From assembly GCF_010731715.1 (NCBI RefSeq), contig NZ_AP022587.1:4402001-4466000 (forward strand): 64,000 nucleotides of DNA, written 5' to 3'. The notes under the pieces were generated by a model. The model ran no database searches and had not been told where the DNA came from. It was given only the letters and a program-made list of their open reading frames with translations. The position numbers were made by a program, and so were the translations under genes. Source of the DNA: Mycobacterium stomatepiae (GTDB taxonomy: Bacteria > Actinomycetota > Actinomycetes > Mycobacteriales > Mycobacteriaceae). This document shows, piece by piece, positions 1 through 9,660 of this stretch (the stretch's first letter is position 1; every line of letters begins with the position of its first letter).

Positions 1-362
1 AAGTAGTCGTTGCTGCCGAAGACGAAGACCCCCGGGCGCGACAACAGATCTCCCAGAGCTTGGACGACCGCCGGGACCGCTTTGGGGTGGGCCAGGTTGT
101 CGCCGGTGTTGACGACCAGGTCGGGCTCCCAGCCGGACAGCTCACGCAGCCAAGCCTGCTTGCGGCGCTGGTTGGGCAGCATGTGCAGATCGCTGATATG
201 CAGCACGCGTAGCGGCGTGGAACCCGGCGACAAGACGGGCATCGTTATCTCGCGTAGCACGAAGGCGTTGCGCTCGACGACCGCGGCGTAACCGATGCCG
301 GCGACGGTCGAACCGATCGCCAGAGCGCCGGTGCGGATCAGAGCGGGCAAGACATCAGCCAT
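1..362 (-). CDS. Metallophosphoesterase, 3' part beyond left edge (Rv3683-like)
   Basis: The minus-strand reading frame opens with ATG at 360-362 and runs off the left edge, so only about 120 N-terminal residues are present. A hydrophobic N-terminal stretch is followed by the calcineurin-like signatures HISDLH, NTGDN and GSND, which hold metal ligands in this superfamily. This is the arrangement of the membrane-anchored phosphoesterases next to ponA2 in mycobacteria. Substrate is unknown. It precedes no other gene in the window and is read away from ponA2's 3' end, 56 bp apart. Confidence 0.9.
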   Translation of the reverse strand, partial: MADVLPALIRTGALAIGSTVAGIGYAAVVERNAFVLREITMPVLSPGSTPLRVLHISDLHMLPNQRRKQAWLRELSGWEPDLVVNTGDNLAHPKAVPAVVQALGDLLSRPGVFVFGSNDY

Positions 363-418
363 GCGTGCAGTTTACTGCCGTGCGCCGAATCAGGAGCGTC
401 TGTAGCGCTCCTGCGGGC

Positions 419-2845
419 CTACGGAGGCGGCTGTCCGGGCGGCGGCGGCGGTGCCAGCAGCGGAATGGTGATTGGCGGCAGCCCGGGGATTTCAATCACC
501 TGCGAACCGACCGGCAGCGGCACACCCTCCGGCGGCGTCGGCGGTGGCGGCGGGATGCCGTTACTGATCTGAATGGTGACGACCGAGCCGGGAATCGTGT
601 TGCCGGAGGGCGACGTTCCGACCACCTCGCCCAACTTCGCCGTGCTGTTGACCGAATTGGGCTGGTCGGCGACCTGGAAGCCGGCCTCCTTGAGGCGCGA
701 GCGCGCGGCGTCCACATCCATGCCCGCCACACTGGGCACCCGTGAGCCGGGTGAACCCTCCACGTAGCGCGGATCCGTGGGCGGCAACTTGATGTCGCCG
801 AAGCTCAGGGCGATCGGTTTCATGGCGGTGAACCAGGTTCGTGCCGGCTCGTTACCGCCGTACAGGTCGCCGTCGCTGCAATGGCGCAGCGGCGACGAAC
901 ACAGGTCCGTCGGCGAGGTGGAGTCGTCATAGATGTAGTTCGCGGCCGCGTAGCGACTGGTGAATCCGACGAACCCGGAGGAGCGGTGGGCCTCGGTGGT
1001 GCCGGTCTTACCGGACACCGGCAGGTCCCACCCCGCTGCGCCGGCCGAACCGGACGCGGTCCCGCCACCCGTCGCGTCCTTGCTCATCGCGTTGGCCAGG
1101 GTGTTGGCCAGTCCTTCGGGCACCACCTGGTCGCAGGTCTGGGTGGTCACCGCGACTTCATTGCCGTTGCGGTCGATCAGCTTGTCGATCGGGTTCGGCG
1201 GGCACCACACGCCGCCGGAGGCCAGCGTCGCGGCGACGTTCGACAGCTCCAGCGCGTTCACCTCGATCGGGCCCAGCGTGAACGACCCGATGTTCTGCCG
1301 CTTGACGAAGTCGGCCAGGCTCTCGTTGCTGTCGGGGTTGTAGTCGCGGGCGGTGCCGGGATCGGCGTAGGACCGCAGCCCGAGCTTGACCGCCATGTCC
1401 ACCGTGCGCGTCACCCCGACCTGTGAGATCAGCTTGGCGAACGCGGTATTGGGTGAAGTGGCCAACGCCTCGGTCACGTTCATCGACCCGCGGTAATTAC
1501 CCGCGTTGACGACGCACCAGGTGTCCTTTGGGCAGCCTTTGGCGCCACCGCTACCTAGGCCCTTGGACTGGAACCGCGGCGGCACGTCGAGGTTGGCGTT
1601 GATGCCCATGCCCATGTCCAACGCGGCGGCGGTGGTGAAGATCTTGAACACCGAACCCGCACCGTCGCCGACGAGCGAGAACGGTTGCGGCCGCATGGTC
1701 TGGCCGGCATCGACGTCGAGTCCATAGGTGCGGTTGCTGGCCATGGCCATCACCTTGTGCGAATCCTTGCCCGGTCGGATCACGCTCATCACACTCGAGA
1801 TTCCGGGCAGGGTCGGGCTGGCGAACCTGTCGATGGCGGCCTTGACCGGGTTCTGTACGTCCGGGTCCAGCGTGGTGCGGATCAGGTAGCCGCCCCTGGC
1901 CACCTGTTCCTTGCTGATACCGGCGCGGGAGAGGTACTCCTGCACGTAGTCACAGAAGAAGGCGCGGTCGCCGGCGGCGATGCAGCCGCGCGGTAGCTCG
2001 TTGGGCTGCGGCAGTATCCCCAGCGGCGTCGCCTTAGCGGCGCGCAGCGCGTCGGCCTCCTGCGGCAGGTTGTCGATCATTGTGTCGAGGACGAGGTTTC
2101 GCCGGGCCAGCGCACCGTCGGGGTTGATGTAGGGGTTGAGCGTGCTGGTCGACTGCACCATGCCCGCCAGCAGGGCCGCCTGCTGCCAGTTCAGGTCGGA
2201 CGCATTGATACCGAAGTAAGTCTGCGCCGCGTCCTGCACCCCGAACGAGCCGTTACCAAAGGAAACGAGATTGAGGTAGCGAGTCAGGATCTCCGGCTTG
2301 GTGAATGTCTTGTCGAGCGTCAGCGCCATCCGGATCTCGCGCAGCTTGCGCGCCGGGGTGGTTTCGACGGCCGCGCGCTTTTCCGCGTCGGTCTTCGCGG
2401 TCACTAAAAGTTGGTAGTTCTTTATGTACTGCTGCTCGATCGTCGAACCGCCCCGGGTGTCCACGTCACCGGACGCGTAGCCCGCCAGCCCGGTCAGGGT
2501 GCCCTTCCAGTCCACACCGTTGTGCTCGGCGAAGCGCTTGTCCTCGATCGAGACGATCGCCAGCTTCATCGTGTTGGCGATCTTGTCCGTGGGAAACTCG
2601 AACCGCCGCTGCTCGTAGAGCCACGCGATGGTGTTGCCCTTCGCGTCGACCATCGTCGAGACGGCCGGCACCTGTCCCTCGAGAAGTTGGGCGGAGCCGT
2701 TGGCAACCACTTCGGAGGCCCGGTTGGACATCAGTCCTAACCCGCCGGCCATAGGGAACATCAGCGCCGTGGCGACCACACCCGCCAGCAGACAGCAGCC
2801 AGCAAGCTTAAGAATCGTGAGAGCTGCCGGAGGGCGGTCTGACAT
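419..2845 (-). CDS. ponA2: Class A penicillin-binding protein PonA2 with PASTA domain
   Basis: Bifunctional peptidoglycan synthase of 808 residues anchored by one N-terminal membrane segment (about residues 10-38). The glycosyltransferase 51 domain shows the catalytic EDKRF at 101 and GGSTIEQQ at 132-139. The transpeptidase domain has S398-x-x-K401, SPN at 464-466 and KTG at 613-615. One PASTA domain lies at about 702-763, followed by a proline-rich tail, as in mycobacterial PonA2 (about 810 residues). It polymerises glycan strands and cross-links stem peptides outside the membrane. The ATG at 2843-2845 is chosen because it directly precedes the cytoplasmic tail. It is divergent from whiB4. 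Confidence 0.97.
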   Translation of the reverse strand: MSDRPPAALTILKLAGCCLLAGVVATALMFPMAGGLGLMSNRASEVVANGSAQLLEGQVPAVSTMVDAKGNTIAWLYEQRRFEFPTDKIANTMKLAIVSIEDKRFAEHNGVDWKGTLTGLAGYASGDVDTRGGSTIEQQYIKNYQLLVTAKTDAEKRAAVETTPARKLREIRMALTLDKTFTKPEILTRYLNLVSFGNGSFGVQDAAQTYFGINASDLNWQQAALLAGMVQSTSTLNPYINPDGALARRNLVLDTMIDNLPQEADALRAAKATPLGILPQPNELPRGCIAAGDRAFFCDYVQEYLSRAGISKEQVARGGYLIRTTLDPDVQNPVKAAIDRFASPTLPGISSVMSVIRPGKDSHKVMAMASNRTYGLDVDAGQTMRPQPFSLVGDGAGSVFKIFTTAAALDMGMGINANLDVPPRFQSKGLGSGGAKGCPKDTWCVVNAGNYRGSMNVTEALATSPNTAFAKLISQVGVTRTVDMAVKLGLRSYADPGTARDYNPDSNESLADFVKRQNIGSFTLGPIEVNALELSNVAATLASGGVWCPPNPIDKLIDRNGNEVAVTTQTCDQVVPEGLANTLANAMSKDATGGGTASGSAGAAGWDLPVSGKTGTTEAHRSSGFVGFTSRYAAANYIYDDSTSPTDLCSSPLRHCSDGDLYGGNEPARTWFTAMKPIALSFGDIKLPPTDPRYVEGSPGSRVPSVAGMDVDAARSRLKEAGFQVADQPNSVNSTAKLGEVVGTSPSGNTIPGSVVTIQISNGIPPPPPTPPEGVPLPVGSQVIEIPGLPPITIPLLAPPPPPGQPPP

Positions 2846-3206
2846 GCGTACTACAGTAACCGGCCCCTGTCGCGCGACGCGCCGATGATCCGCACAGCGG
2901 ACCCGAAACTCGTGACCTGCAGCTTTGCTGACGATCGGTAGAGGATGTTTTCGCGCGCGTTACATATCAGCTATCCAAAAGGGGTGCCCAATCGCATGAT
3001 TGCGCCTACGCTCATCTACAAGACGGCACGCCCGTCCCAAAAAAAGCGTTATCAGACTGTTGCGCAATTGGCCCCTGACCACCTAACTTATACAGACGGT
3101 GAGATTCAGGTAACGCCGATCGGCGCAGTGTGGTGTAGATCGCAAGGATGATCTGCTACCCCAGGAGGGCGGTCGTTAATAGCGACCGGGAGGAAGGAAA
3201 CAGCTC
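2846..3206. promoter_or_regulatory. Divergent ponA2/whiB4 intergenic region
   Basis: This 361-bp stretch separates two divergent genes and must hold both promoters. The segment from about 2940 to 3180 is visibly richer in A and T than its surroundings. A strong ribosome binding site (GGAGGAAGGAA) ends shortly before the whiB4 GTG at 3207. A short open frame inside (2945-3151) has no recognisable domain and I do not regard it as a gene. No precise promoter hexamers could be assigned. Confidence 0.5.
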
Positions 3207-3557
3207 GTGTCAGGAACACGACCGGCGGCACGCCGTACCAACATTGCAGCGGCACAGGGGGTGCTGCGCAGTGTGGATGCTGAAGAACGAATTGCCTGGG
3301 TGTCCCAAGCGCTATGCCGGACCACTGACCCCGATGAACTCTTTGTTCGGGGCGCTGCCCAGCGTAAGGCGGCGGTGATTTGTCGCCACTGCCCCGTGAT
3401 GCAGGAGTGCGGAGCCGACGCGCTGGACAATAAGGTGGAGTTCGGTGTCTGGGGCGGAATGACCGAGCGCCAGCGCCGGGCACTGCTCAAGCAGCACCCC
3501 GAGGTTGTCTCGTGGTCCGATTTCTTCGACAAGCGGCGGAATCGCGGCGTCAGCTGA
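3207..3557 (+). CDS. whiB4: WhiB4, iron-sulfur redox-responsive regulator
   Basis: A 116-residue WhiB protein. Four cysteines that bind the 4Fe-4S cluster are C37, C59, C62 and C68 (the last three in a CRHCPVMQEC motif), followed by the GVWGG turn at 80-84 and a basic C-terminus for DNA contact. In M. tuberculosis WhiB4 senses oxygen and NO and condenses DNA. The GTG start is supported by a GGAGGAAGGAA ribosome binding site. The gene is monocistronic: it is followed 14 nt later by a strong hairpin and then by convergent genes. Confidence 0.96.
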   Translation: MSGTRPAARRTNIAAAQGVLRSVDAEERIAWVSQALCRTTDPDELFVRGAAQRKAAVICRHCPVMQECGADALDNKVEFGVWGGMTERQRRALLKQHPEVVSWSDFFDKRRNRGVS

Positions 3558-3571
3558 CGCTTTCACAGCGG

Positions 3572-3595
3572 GTGCGCCGCAGCGTTGCGGCGCAC
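3572..3595 (+). terminator. Hairpin after whiB4
   Basis: Perfect inverted repeat GTGCGCCGCA / TGCGGCGCAC with a GCGT loop, 14 nt after the whiB4 stop and before the convergent bagB gene. No long T-run follows, which is usual for mycobacterial hairpin terminators. The remaining bases to 3839 hold nothing recognisable. Confidence 0.65.
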
Positions 3596-3839
3596 TGTTA
3601 GGCCGAAACTCACTATTACAAAACTGTTACAGCGCTCGAAGGATTGGTCGCATGTACAATAGCAACTCTAGCGTCAACTCGCTTGTGCGAGAACGCAATT
3701 CGCGGAAATAGCTCCGCATGTGTCAAATTGAGACACACCGGCCCAAATTTTGGCAGCCGCTCAGCTCCCTGTTGAACAGCCCTATCAGCCCCTTGAGCTG
3801 GGCAAATGCTCTCGAACGGGCGTATCTGTAAGACCGCGC

Positions 3840-4991
3840 TCAACGGTCCGCAGCGCGGGCTTCACCGACGGCGGTGATCTGATCGGCCAGCGCGCGCAAT
3901 GCTTCCAGGTCCGATACGTCGAACGGCAGCGACGGAACCCCCACCACCGGGACGTTCGGGTTGGCCCCGGTGAATCGCGACAGCAGCCTGATCTCACGCT
4001 TGGCGGTCTGGCCCCGGTCGGCGTGAATCTCGAGCACGGCCGTCGCCAGCGAGGCGGCATCGGTGTCTGCGTCGGACTTCAGCGACTCGATCCCGTCGAT
4101 CGCCCGTTCCACTGGTAGCGAGCACAGCGGGGGATGCGTGCGGTTCAAGATCAGCCCCGCCAGCGGCATGCTCTCCTGCGAAAGCCGGTCGACGAAGAAG
4201 GACGCCTCGCGCAGTGCATCGGGCTCGGCCGCCGACACCACCACGAACTGCGTGCCACGTCTTTTCAGCAGCGCGTAGGTGCGGTCCGCCTTCTCCCGGA
4301 AGCCGCCGAATGTGGCATCCAGTGATTGTACGAAGGCCGCGGCGTCGCCCAGCATCTGCGAGCCGAGCACGGTCGAGAGCGCCTTCATCGCCAAACCCAT
4401 TGCACCCGTGACTAATTTGCCGATTCCTCGGCCTGGCGCGAGCAGCAACCGCCACAATCGGCTATCCATGAAGCTGCCCAGGCGTTTCGGTGCGTCCAGG
4501 AAGTCCAGCGCGTTGCGTGACGGCGGAGTGTCCACCACAACCAGGTCCCAGCGGTCCTCGCTCAGCAGCTGGCCAAGCTTCTCCATCGCCATGTATTCCT
4601 GCGTGCCGGCCAGCGACGTGGCGACCGTCTGGTAGAACTGGTTGTCCAGAATCGCTTGCGCCCGAACGTCTCCGGAGTACTGGATCACCATCTCGTCGAA
4701 CGTTCGGCGCATATCGAGCATCATCGCGTGCAGCTCACCGGAGACCTCGGGCGCCAGTGGCACCCGCTGCGGCGTATTGCCGAGGTCGTTGACTCCCAGT
4801 GCCTGTGCCAGCCGTTTGGCCGGGTCGATTGTCAAAACACATACGGTGCGGCCATATTCGGCCGCGCGTAATGCCATCGCCGCCGCGGTTGTCGTCTTGC
4901 CCACACCGCCGGCGCCGCAGCACACCACGACTCGGTTCGCGCGATCGGCCAGGATTGCGGCCATATCAAGGGTTTTCGGTGTGATACTCAT
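3840..4991 (-). CDS. Get3/ArsA-like ATPase, second of pair (BagB, Rv3680-like)
   Basis: Cytoplasmic P-loop ATPase of 383 residues in the ArsA/Get3 family, with the Walker A segment GAGGVGKTT at 26-34 and a switch region VVVDTPPS. It is translationally coupled to the upstream gene: its ATG overlaps the stop of that gene (ATGA at 4988-4991). The M. tuberculosis pair Rv3679/Rv3680 is described as BagA/BagB, homologues of the Get3 ATPase that delivers tail-anchored membrane proteins. Arsenite export is unlikely, because there is no arsB or arsD partner nearby. The function here is inferred from the family. Confidence 0.9.
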   Translation of the reverse strand: MSITPKTLDMAAILADRANRVVVCCGAGGVGKTTTAAAMALRAAEYGRTVCVLTIDPAKRLAQALGVNDLGNTPQRVPLAPEVSGELHAMMLDMRRTFDEMVIQYSGDVRAQAILDNQFYQTVATSLAGTQEYMAMEKLGQLLSEDRWDLVVVDTPPSRNALDFLDAPKRLGSFMDSRLWRLLLAPGRGIGKLVTGAMGLAMKALSTVLGSQMLGDAAAFVQSLDATFGGFREKADRTYALLKRRGTQFVVVSAAEPDALREASFFVDRLSQESMPLAGLILNRTHPPLCSLPVERAIDGIESLKSDADTDAASLATAVLEIHADRGQTAKREIRLLSRFTGANPNVPVVGVPSLPFDVSDLEALRALADQITAVGEARAADR

Positions 4992-6013
4992 CGAACTCCC
5001 TGCTGCGCTAGCGATTCCGACAGCTCATAGAGGCTACCAAGGTCGACACCGTCGGAGATCGCCGGCAGCTCCAGCCGCGGGACCTTCAAGGCGTCGAGCT
5101 GTTGCGCGGTCTCGGCTCGCGCGGTGATGCGGGTCGCATGCTGAATGGTTTCGGTCAACAAGCCGGCAAAGTCGTTGTCGTTCAACTCGATTCCGGCCTT
5201 CTTCAGACCGGCGCGCACCGAGTCGGCATCGACGTCGCCTTCCGCGGCCTTGGCCAGGTCGCGAGGCTCCAGATAGGTCGGGATGTTGCGGTTCACGATC
5301 ACGCTGCCGATTGGCAGCTCCATCTCGGCGAGCTCCTCGATGGCTTCCATCGTCTCCTGCACCGGCAGCGCTTCGAGCAGCGTGACCAAGTGGATGGCGG
5401 TCGTATCGGAGTGCAGCAGCTTGACCACGCCCTCGCTCTGCGAGTGCACCGGCCCGCCCTTGGCCAGATCGGACACCGCCTTGGTGACGTCCAGGAAGCG
5501 CGCGATGCGCCCGGTCGGTGGTGCGTCGACGACGATCGCGTCGTAAACCGGGTTCTTGGCCCCCTTGTTCAGGCGGACCACGGTCTCCTTGATCTTGCCG
5601 GTGAGCAGCACGTCGCGCAGGCCGGGTGCGATCGTCGTCGCGAACTCGATGGCACCGATGCGGCGCATGGCCCGTCCCGCGATCCCGAGGTTGTAGAACA
5701 TGTCGAGGTATTCCAGAAACGCGGCCTCAATATCGATCGCCAGGGCGTTGACCTGACCGCCGCGCTCGGCGGTGGCGATCTTGACCTCTTGGTAGGGCAG
5801 CGGCGGAACGTCGAAGAGTTGCGCAATTCCCTGGCGGCCCTCGACTTCCACGAGCAGGACCTTGCGCCCGCCGGCCGCCAGGGTCAGCGCCAGCGCGGCC
5901 GCGATCGTCGATTTACCCGTGCCGCCTTTGCCGGTGACGAAGTGCAAGCGGGCTTTCGACAGTCGTGCCGGCCAGCCGACGGCAGCGTTGCCGCTAGAAG
6001 TGGTTGCCACCAT
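4988..6013 (-). CDS. Get3/ArsA-like ATPase, first of pair (BagA, Rv3679-like)
   Basis: Paralogue of the downstream ATPase, 341 residues. It has the deviant Walker A motif GKGGTGKST at 28-36, whose first lysine is the signature lysine of the dimeric SIMIBI ATPases, and the switch segment VVDAPPTGR. It starts at ATG 6011-6013 and overlaps the second ATPase by 4 nt, so the two probably form a heteromer, as reported for BagA/BagB. No C-terminal hydrophobic client-binding groove could be judged from sequence alone. It is divergent from the DUF4177 gene 109 bp away. Confidence 0.9.
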   Translation of the reverse strand: MVATTSSGNAAVGWPARLSKARLHFVTGKGGTGKSTIAAALALTLAAGGRKVLLVEVEGRQGIAQLFDVPPLPYQEVKIATAERGGQVNALAIDIEAAFLEYLDMFYNLGIAGRAMRRIGAIEFATTIAPGLRDVLLTGKIKETVVRLNKGAKNPVYDAIVVDAPPTGRIARFLDVTKAVSDLAKGGPVHSQSEGVVKLLHSDTTAIHLVTLLEALPVQETMEAIEELAEMELPIGSVIVNRNIPTYLEPRDLAKAAEGDVDADSVRAGLKKAGIELNDNDFAGLLTETIQHATRITARAETAQQLDALKVPRLELPAISDGVDLGSLYELSESLAQQGVR

Positions 6014-6122
6014 CGCATGCTAGCCCGCGCCCCGCGGGGCCTCCGCAAATCGGGTCGCTACATCGGATCGCGGTCCACCGGGCTGGCCCGAGCGGTTCAC
6101 ACCCGACCGATAAGCTCGCGTC

Positions 6123-6284
6123 ATGAGCCAACCGACGCCATGGGAATACGCCACGGTTCCGCTGCTGACGCACGCCACCAAACAGATCCTCGACCAATGG
6201 GGCGCCGACGGCTGGGAGTTGGTGGCCGTGCTGCCCGGGCCCACCGGCGAGCAACACGTCGCCTATCTGAAACGCCCCAAATAA
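6123..6284 (+). CDS. DUF4177 microprotein (Rv3678A-like)
   Basis: A 53-residue frame from ATG 6123 to TAA 6284, reading MSQPTPWEYATV to YLKRPK. It matches the small DUF4177-type proteins found between the Get3-like pair and the RidA gene in mycobacteria. It contains the typical core WEYATV...ILDQWGADGWELV. It is 15 nt from the next start codon and probably co-transcribed with the RidA-like and MBL genes. No function is known. Confidence 0.85.
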   Translation: MSQPTPWEYATVPLLTHATKQILDQWGADGWELVAVLPGPTGEQHVAYLKRPK

Positions 6285-6299
6285 GAGGACTCGCCACAG

Positions 6300-6755
6300 A
6301 TGAATGCTTCGGCCCGGCTTGGGCAGCTTGGCGTCGCGCTTCCGGAATTGGTTGCGCCGCTGGCGTCTTACGTTCCCGCCGTCCGGACCGGCAATCTGGT
6401 CTACACCTCGGGTCAGTTGCCGATCGCGGACGGGAAGTTGGCGGGCACCGGCAAGGTCGGCGCGGATGTGAGTCCCGACGACGCCAAGGCGATGGCGCGG
6501 ATCTGCGCGCTCAACGCGCTGGCGGCGGTGAACTCGCTGGTGGGTATCGACGCGGTCACCCGGGTGGTCAAGGTCTTCGGGTTCGTTGCCTCGGCCCCCG
6601 GCTTCAACGGACAGCCCGGCGTCGTCAACGGAGCCTCCGACCTGCTCGCCGAGGTGTTCGGCGACCAAGGCGCGCATGCGCGTTCGGCGGTGGGCGTCTC
6701 CGAGCTGCCGCTGGATGCGCCGGTCGAGGTCGAATTGATCGTGGAGGTCGGCTAA
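6300..6755 (+). CDS. RidA/YjgF-family protein (Rv3678c-like)
   Basis: A 151-residue protein of the RidA superfamily, which hydrolyses reactive enamine/imine intermediates released by PLP enzymes. The fold is recognised by the VRTGNLVYTSGQLP segment near residue 30 and the C-terminal VEVELIVEV strand. The canonical archetypal arginine (RNhQ/RxE) near the C-terminus is not obvious, so this belongs to one of the divergent Rid subgroups and its substrate is uncertain. It sits 15 nt after the DUF4177 gene and 5 nt before the MBL-fold gene, which suggests one operon. Confidence 0.88.
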   Translation: MNASARLGQLGVALPELVAPLASYVPAVRTGNLVYTSGQLPIADGKLAGTGKVGADVSPDDAKAMARICALNALAAVNSLVGIDAVTRVVKVFGFVASAPGFNGQPGVVNGASDLLAEVFGDQGAHARSAVGVSELPLDAPVEVELIVEVG

Positions 6756-6760
6756 CGGCC

Positions 6761-7555
6761 GTGACCGAGAGTGTCGAGCCACTGACCCATCCCGCATACG
6801 GCAGTCTGCGGGCGGTCACCGACACTGCCTCGGTGCTGCTGGCCGACAACCCCGGCCTGCTGACCCTGGAGGGCACCAACACCTGGGTTTTGTGCGGTCC
6901 ACGCAGCGACGAGCTGGTCATCGTGGATCCCGGGCCCGACGACGACGAGCACATCGCCCGGATCGCATCGCTGGGCCGCATCGCGCTGGTGCTGATCAGT
7001 CACCGGCACAGTGACCACACCGACGGCATCGACAAGCTGGTCGAGCTCACGGGCGCGACCGTGCGCTCGGCGGGCAGCGGTTTCCTGCGCGGCCTCGGCG
7101 GTGAGCTGGTCGACGGCGAGGTCATCGATGCGGCCGGCTTGAAGATCAAGGTGATGGCGACGCCGGGGCACACCGCCGATTCGCTGTCGTTCCTGCTCGA
7201 CGACGCGGTATTGACCGCCGACAGCGTGCTCGGTCGCGGCACCACCGTCATCGACAACGAGGACGGCAGCCTGGCCGACTACCTGGAGTCGCTGCGGCGG
7301 CTGCGCGGCCTGGGCCGTCGCACGGTGTTGCCCGGGCATTGGCCCGACCTGGCCGACCTGGAGGCCGTCACCTCGGGCTACCTGACGCACCGCCATGAGC
7401 GGCTGGAGCAGGTCCGCGCCGCGCTGTGGGACCTCGGCGGCGACGCCACCGCCCGTGAGATCGTCGAATACGTCTATGTCGACGTCGACGAGAAGCTGTG
7501 GGACACGGCCGAATGGTCCGTGCAGGCGCAGCTGGACTACCTACGGCGAGAGTGA
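6761..7555 (+). CDS. MBL-fold metallohydrolase (Rv3677c-like)
   Basis: A 264-residue beta-lactamase-fold hydrolase of the LACTB2-like group. It shows the binuclear metal motif HRHSDH, then TPGHT and LPGHW, and a C-terminal winged-helix-like tail. The GTG at 6761 lies 5 nt after the RidA stop and leaves an N-terminus that aligns with the family. Relatives are endoribonucleases or general hydrolases; the substrate cannot be read from the sequence. It is convergent with crp. Confidence 0.92.
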   Translation: MTESVEPLTHPAYGSLRAVTDTASVLLADNPGLLTLEGTNTWVLCGPRSDELVIVDPGPDDDEHIARIASLGRIALVLISHRHSDHTDGIDKLVELTGATVRSAGSGFLRGLGGELVDGEVIDAAGLKIKVMATPGHTADSLSFLLDDAVLTADSVLGRGTTVIDNEDGSLADYLESLRRLRGLGRRTVLPGHWPDLADLEAVTSGYLTHRHERLEQVRAALWDLGGDATAREIVEYVYVDVDEKLWDTAEWSVQAQLDYLRRE

Positions 7556-7616
7556 ACTCCGCGCGGGTGGCCGTTGGCGCCGAGGCTGAAATTTCGCAGG
7601 AGAAGTGCGAGTAGAG

Positions 7617-7634
7617 GCCTGCAAAATTGCAGGC
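7617..7634. terminator. Hairpin between convergent MBL and crp genes
   Basis: Inverted repeat GCCTGCAA / TTGCAGGC with a 2-nt AA loop, 6 nt beyond the crp stop and 61 nt beyond the MBL gene stop. Its placement between two converging genes fits a shared terminator, but the stem is short and has no T-run. Confidence 0.4.
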
Positions 7635-7640
7635 TCGACG

Positions 7641-8315
7641 TCAGCGTGCCCGGCGGGCCAGTCTCTCGGAGTCCGAGATCAGCACGCTCTTGCCCTCCAG
7701 CCGGATCCATCCACGGTGGGCGAAATCGGCGAGCGCCTTGTTGACCGTCTCCCGGGAAGCGCCGACCAGCTGGGCGATCTCCTCCTGGGTCAGGTCGTGG
7801 GTGACCCGCATCGCGCCACCCTCCTGGGTGCCGAAACGCTGGGCGAGCTGCAGCAGCTGCTTGGCCACCCGGCCGGGCACGTCGGTGAAGATGAGGTCTG
7901 CCAGGTTGTTGTTGGTGCGCCGCAACCGGCGGGCGAGCACCCGCAGCAACTGTTCTGCGATTTCGGGCCGATCGGCGATCCACGCCCGCAACGCGTCGCG
8001 GTCCATCGATACCGCGCGCACCTCGGTGATCGTAGTGGCGCTCGACGTCCGGGGTCCGGGGTCGAAGATCGACAATTCGCCGAACATGTCCGACGGCCCC
8101 ATGATCGTCAGCAGATTCTCCCGGCCATCGGGTGATCGGCGACCGATCTTGACCTTCCCCGAGACGATGATGTACAGCCGATCGCCTGGTTCCCCTTCCG
8201 CGAAAACAGTGTGTCCACGCGGGAAGTCGACGGGTTGTAATTGCTTGGTCAGTGCGGTGACTGCGCCGGGTTCAACCCCTTGGAAGATTCCTGCCCTTGC
8301 CAGGATCTCGTCCAC
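7641..8315 (-). CDS. crp: CRP/FNR-family cAMP receptor protein Crp (Rv3676-like)
   Basis: A 224-residue transcription factor. The N-terminal cyclic-nucleotide domain carries the phosphate-binding cassette [17 protein letters not shown]. The C-terminal winged helix contains [21 protein letters not shown] as the recognition segment. Sequence agreement with M. tuberculosis Rv3676 is near complete as recalled. It controls a cAMP regulon including rpfA and whiB1. The Rv3645-type cyclase at 41177-42934 is a possible source of its ligand. It lies downstream of the small membrane protein gene in the same direction. Confidence 0.97.
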   Translation of the reverse strand: MDEILARAGIFQGVEPGAVTALTKQLQPVDFPRGHTVFAEGEPGDRLYIIVSGKVKIGRRSPDGRENLLTIMGPSDMFGELSIFDPGPRTSSATTITEVRAVSMDRDALRAWIADRPEIAEQLLRVLARRLRRTNNNLADLIFTDVPGRVAKQLLQLAQRFGTQEGGAMRVTHDLTQEEIAQLVGASRETVNKALADFAHRGWIRLEGKSVLISDSERLARRAR

Positions 8316-8361
8316 TTTGACCTTCAGCTTTCCAACGAAGTGATATGCATAACCTACCTAG

Positions 8362-8374
8362 CTCGTGTGACGAG
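8362..8374. promoter_or_regulatory. Candidate operator upstream of crp
   Basis: A short inverted repeat CTCGT-GTG-ACGAG lies about 50 bp upstream of the crp start and contains the half-site GTGTGA seen in CRP boxes. The other half-site is not well matched, so autoregulation is only suggested. Confidence 0.3.
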
Positions 8375-8400
8375 TCTAGAGGTAGACCAACGTGCCAACG

Positions 8401-8793
8401 CTACACACGATTGACGTGTCTAGTCGCCTCATATTGCGGATTTGCGGCCGAATGCGCGTGTATTCGCATCGGCATCGGCATCGCGCGCGCGGGTGGATCG
8501 GTGAAAGCGGTCGCGAGCAGCGATTCGGCGCGATGGCGACCGCTGGGCGGCGCGGACAGCGCAAGTTGCTGGGCCTGGCGACGATGCAGGTATTCCAGCG
8601 CCTCGGGCATCCCTTCCCGGGCCAGCGTGTGCATATCCATGGCCTGCGCCTGCTCGAGGAATTCGTCGACGTCGGTCGACGTGATCGACTCACGGGCGAG
8701 CTCCTTTTCGAGCCGACCCAGGCCGAGCGCAGCGAGCATGAGCAGCCCCGGTACGCACGCCACCAGCAACCACGACACAAGAAGAGTAAACAT
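8401..8793 (-). CDS. Small membrane protein (Rv3675-like)
   Basis: A 130-residue protein starting MFTLLVSWLLVACV, with a single N-terminal membrane segment (about residues 3-25) followed by a soluble charged region and a proline/methionine-rich tail. A TTG two codons upstream is an alternative start. It corresponds in position and length to Rv3675, a conserved mycobacterial membrane protein of unknown function. It is read toward crp (85-bp gap) and is divergent from nth. Confidence 0.8.
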   Translation of the reverse strand: MFTLLVSWLLVACVPGLLMLAALGLGRLEKELARESITSTDVDEFLEQAQAMDMHTLAREGMPEALEYLHRRQAQQLALSAPPSGRHRAESLLATAFTDPPARAMPMPMRIHAHSAANPQYEATRHVNRV

Positions 8794-8837
8794 GGCCAAG
8801 GTCTCAGTGAGATTACGAAATCAGTACTCTGTTGTAG

Positions 8838-9647
8838 GTGACAGTGGCAAGGCCGTCCGGGCGCTCCAAAACCACCGCGGCTATGCCTGATTCCGAGCCT
8901 GATTCCGCCGCTGCCCGGCGCTGGGCTTCCGAAACTCGCGTCGGTTTGGTGCGTCGCGCGCGTCGGATGAATCGCGCACTGGCACAAGCATTTCCGGACG
9001 CGCATTGCGAGCTGGATTTCAGATCGCCGCTGGAACTGACGGTGGCCACCATTCTTTCGGCGCAAAGCACCGACAAACGGGTCAACCTGACGACGCCCGC
9101 TTTGTTCAAGCGATATAAGTCGGCACTGGATTATGCGAAAGCCGATCGCGATGAGCTGGAAAACCTCATTCGCCCCACTGGTTTCTTCCGCAACAAGGCG
9201 ACCTCGCTGATCGGCCTGGGGCAGGCGCTGGTCGAGCGGTTCGACGGCGAGGTGCCGTCGACCATGGACGAGCTGGTGACGCTGCCCGGCGTGGGTCGCA
9301 AAACCGCCAACGTCGTCTTGGGCAATGCCTTCGACATCCCCGGGATCACTGTCGACACGCACTTCCAGCGGCTCGTGACCCGATGGCACTGGACCACCGA
9401 AAAGGACCCGGTCAAGATCGAGCACGCCGTCGGCGAACTGGTCGAACGCAAGGAATGGACCCTGCTGAGCCATCGCGTGATCTTCCACGGCCGCCGGGTG
9501 TGCCACGCCCGCAAGCCGGCCTGTGGGGTCTGTGTGCTGGCCAAGGACTGCCCGTCGTTCGGCCTTGGCCTCACCGAGCCGGAGCTGGCCGCGCCCCTGG
9601 TACAGGGCCCCGAATCCGAACACCTGCTCTCCCTGGTCGGGCTCTAA
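8838..9647 (+). CDS. nth: Endonuclease III
   Basis: DNA glycosylase/AP lyase for oxidised pyrimidines. It has the helix-hairpin-helix [17 protein letters not shown] with the Schiff-base lysine, the catalytic aspartate in TVDTHFQRL, and a C-terminal 4Fe-4S loop of four cysteines ([17 protein letters not shown]). The GTG at 8838 gives 269 residues. An in-frame ATG at 8883 gives 254, nearer the usual 245, and the extra N-terminus is low-complexity, so the internal start is possible. It opens a rightward run with the thioredoxin, NUDIX and marP genes. Confidence 0.95.
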   Translation: MTVARPSGRSKTTAAMPDSEPDSAAARRWASETRVGLVRRARRMNRALAQAFPDAHCELDFRSPLELTVATILSAQSTDKRVNLTTPALFKRYKSALDYAKADRDELENLIRPTGFFRNKATSLIGLGQALVERFDGEVPSTMDELVTLPGVGRKTANVVLGNAFDIPGITVDTHFQRLVTRWHWTTEKDPVKIEHAVGELVERKEWTLLSHRVIFHGRRVCHARKPACGVCVLAKDCPSFGLGLTEPELAAPLVQGPESEHLLSLVGL

Positions 9648-9660
9648 CACGGCCGGGACG

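Noticed and set aside
2945..3151. A 68-codon plus-strand frame before whiB4
   Set aside because: No domain, no ribosome binding site, and it lies in the promoter region of two divergent genes.
3616..3843. A 75-codon minus-strand frame after bagB
   Set aside because: It overlaps the bagB stop region and shows no family resemblance; more likely non-coding sequence between convergent genes.
5102..7555. An 817-codon plus-strand open frame spanning the bagA and MBL genes
   Set aside because: Its first part is antisense to bagA with no domain and its last third is the MBL gene; high GC produces such long shadow frames. Only the part from 6761 is a gene.
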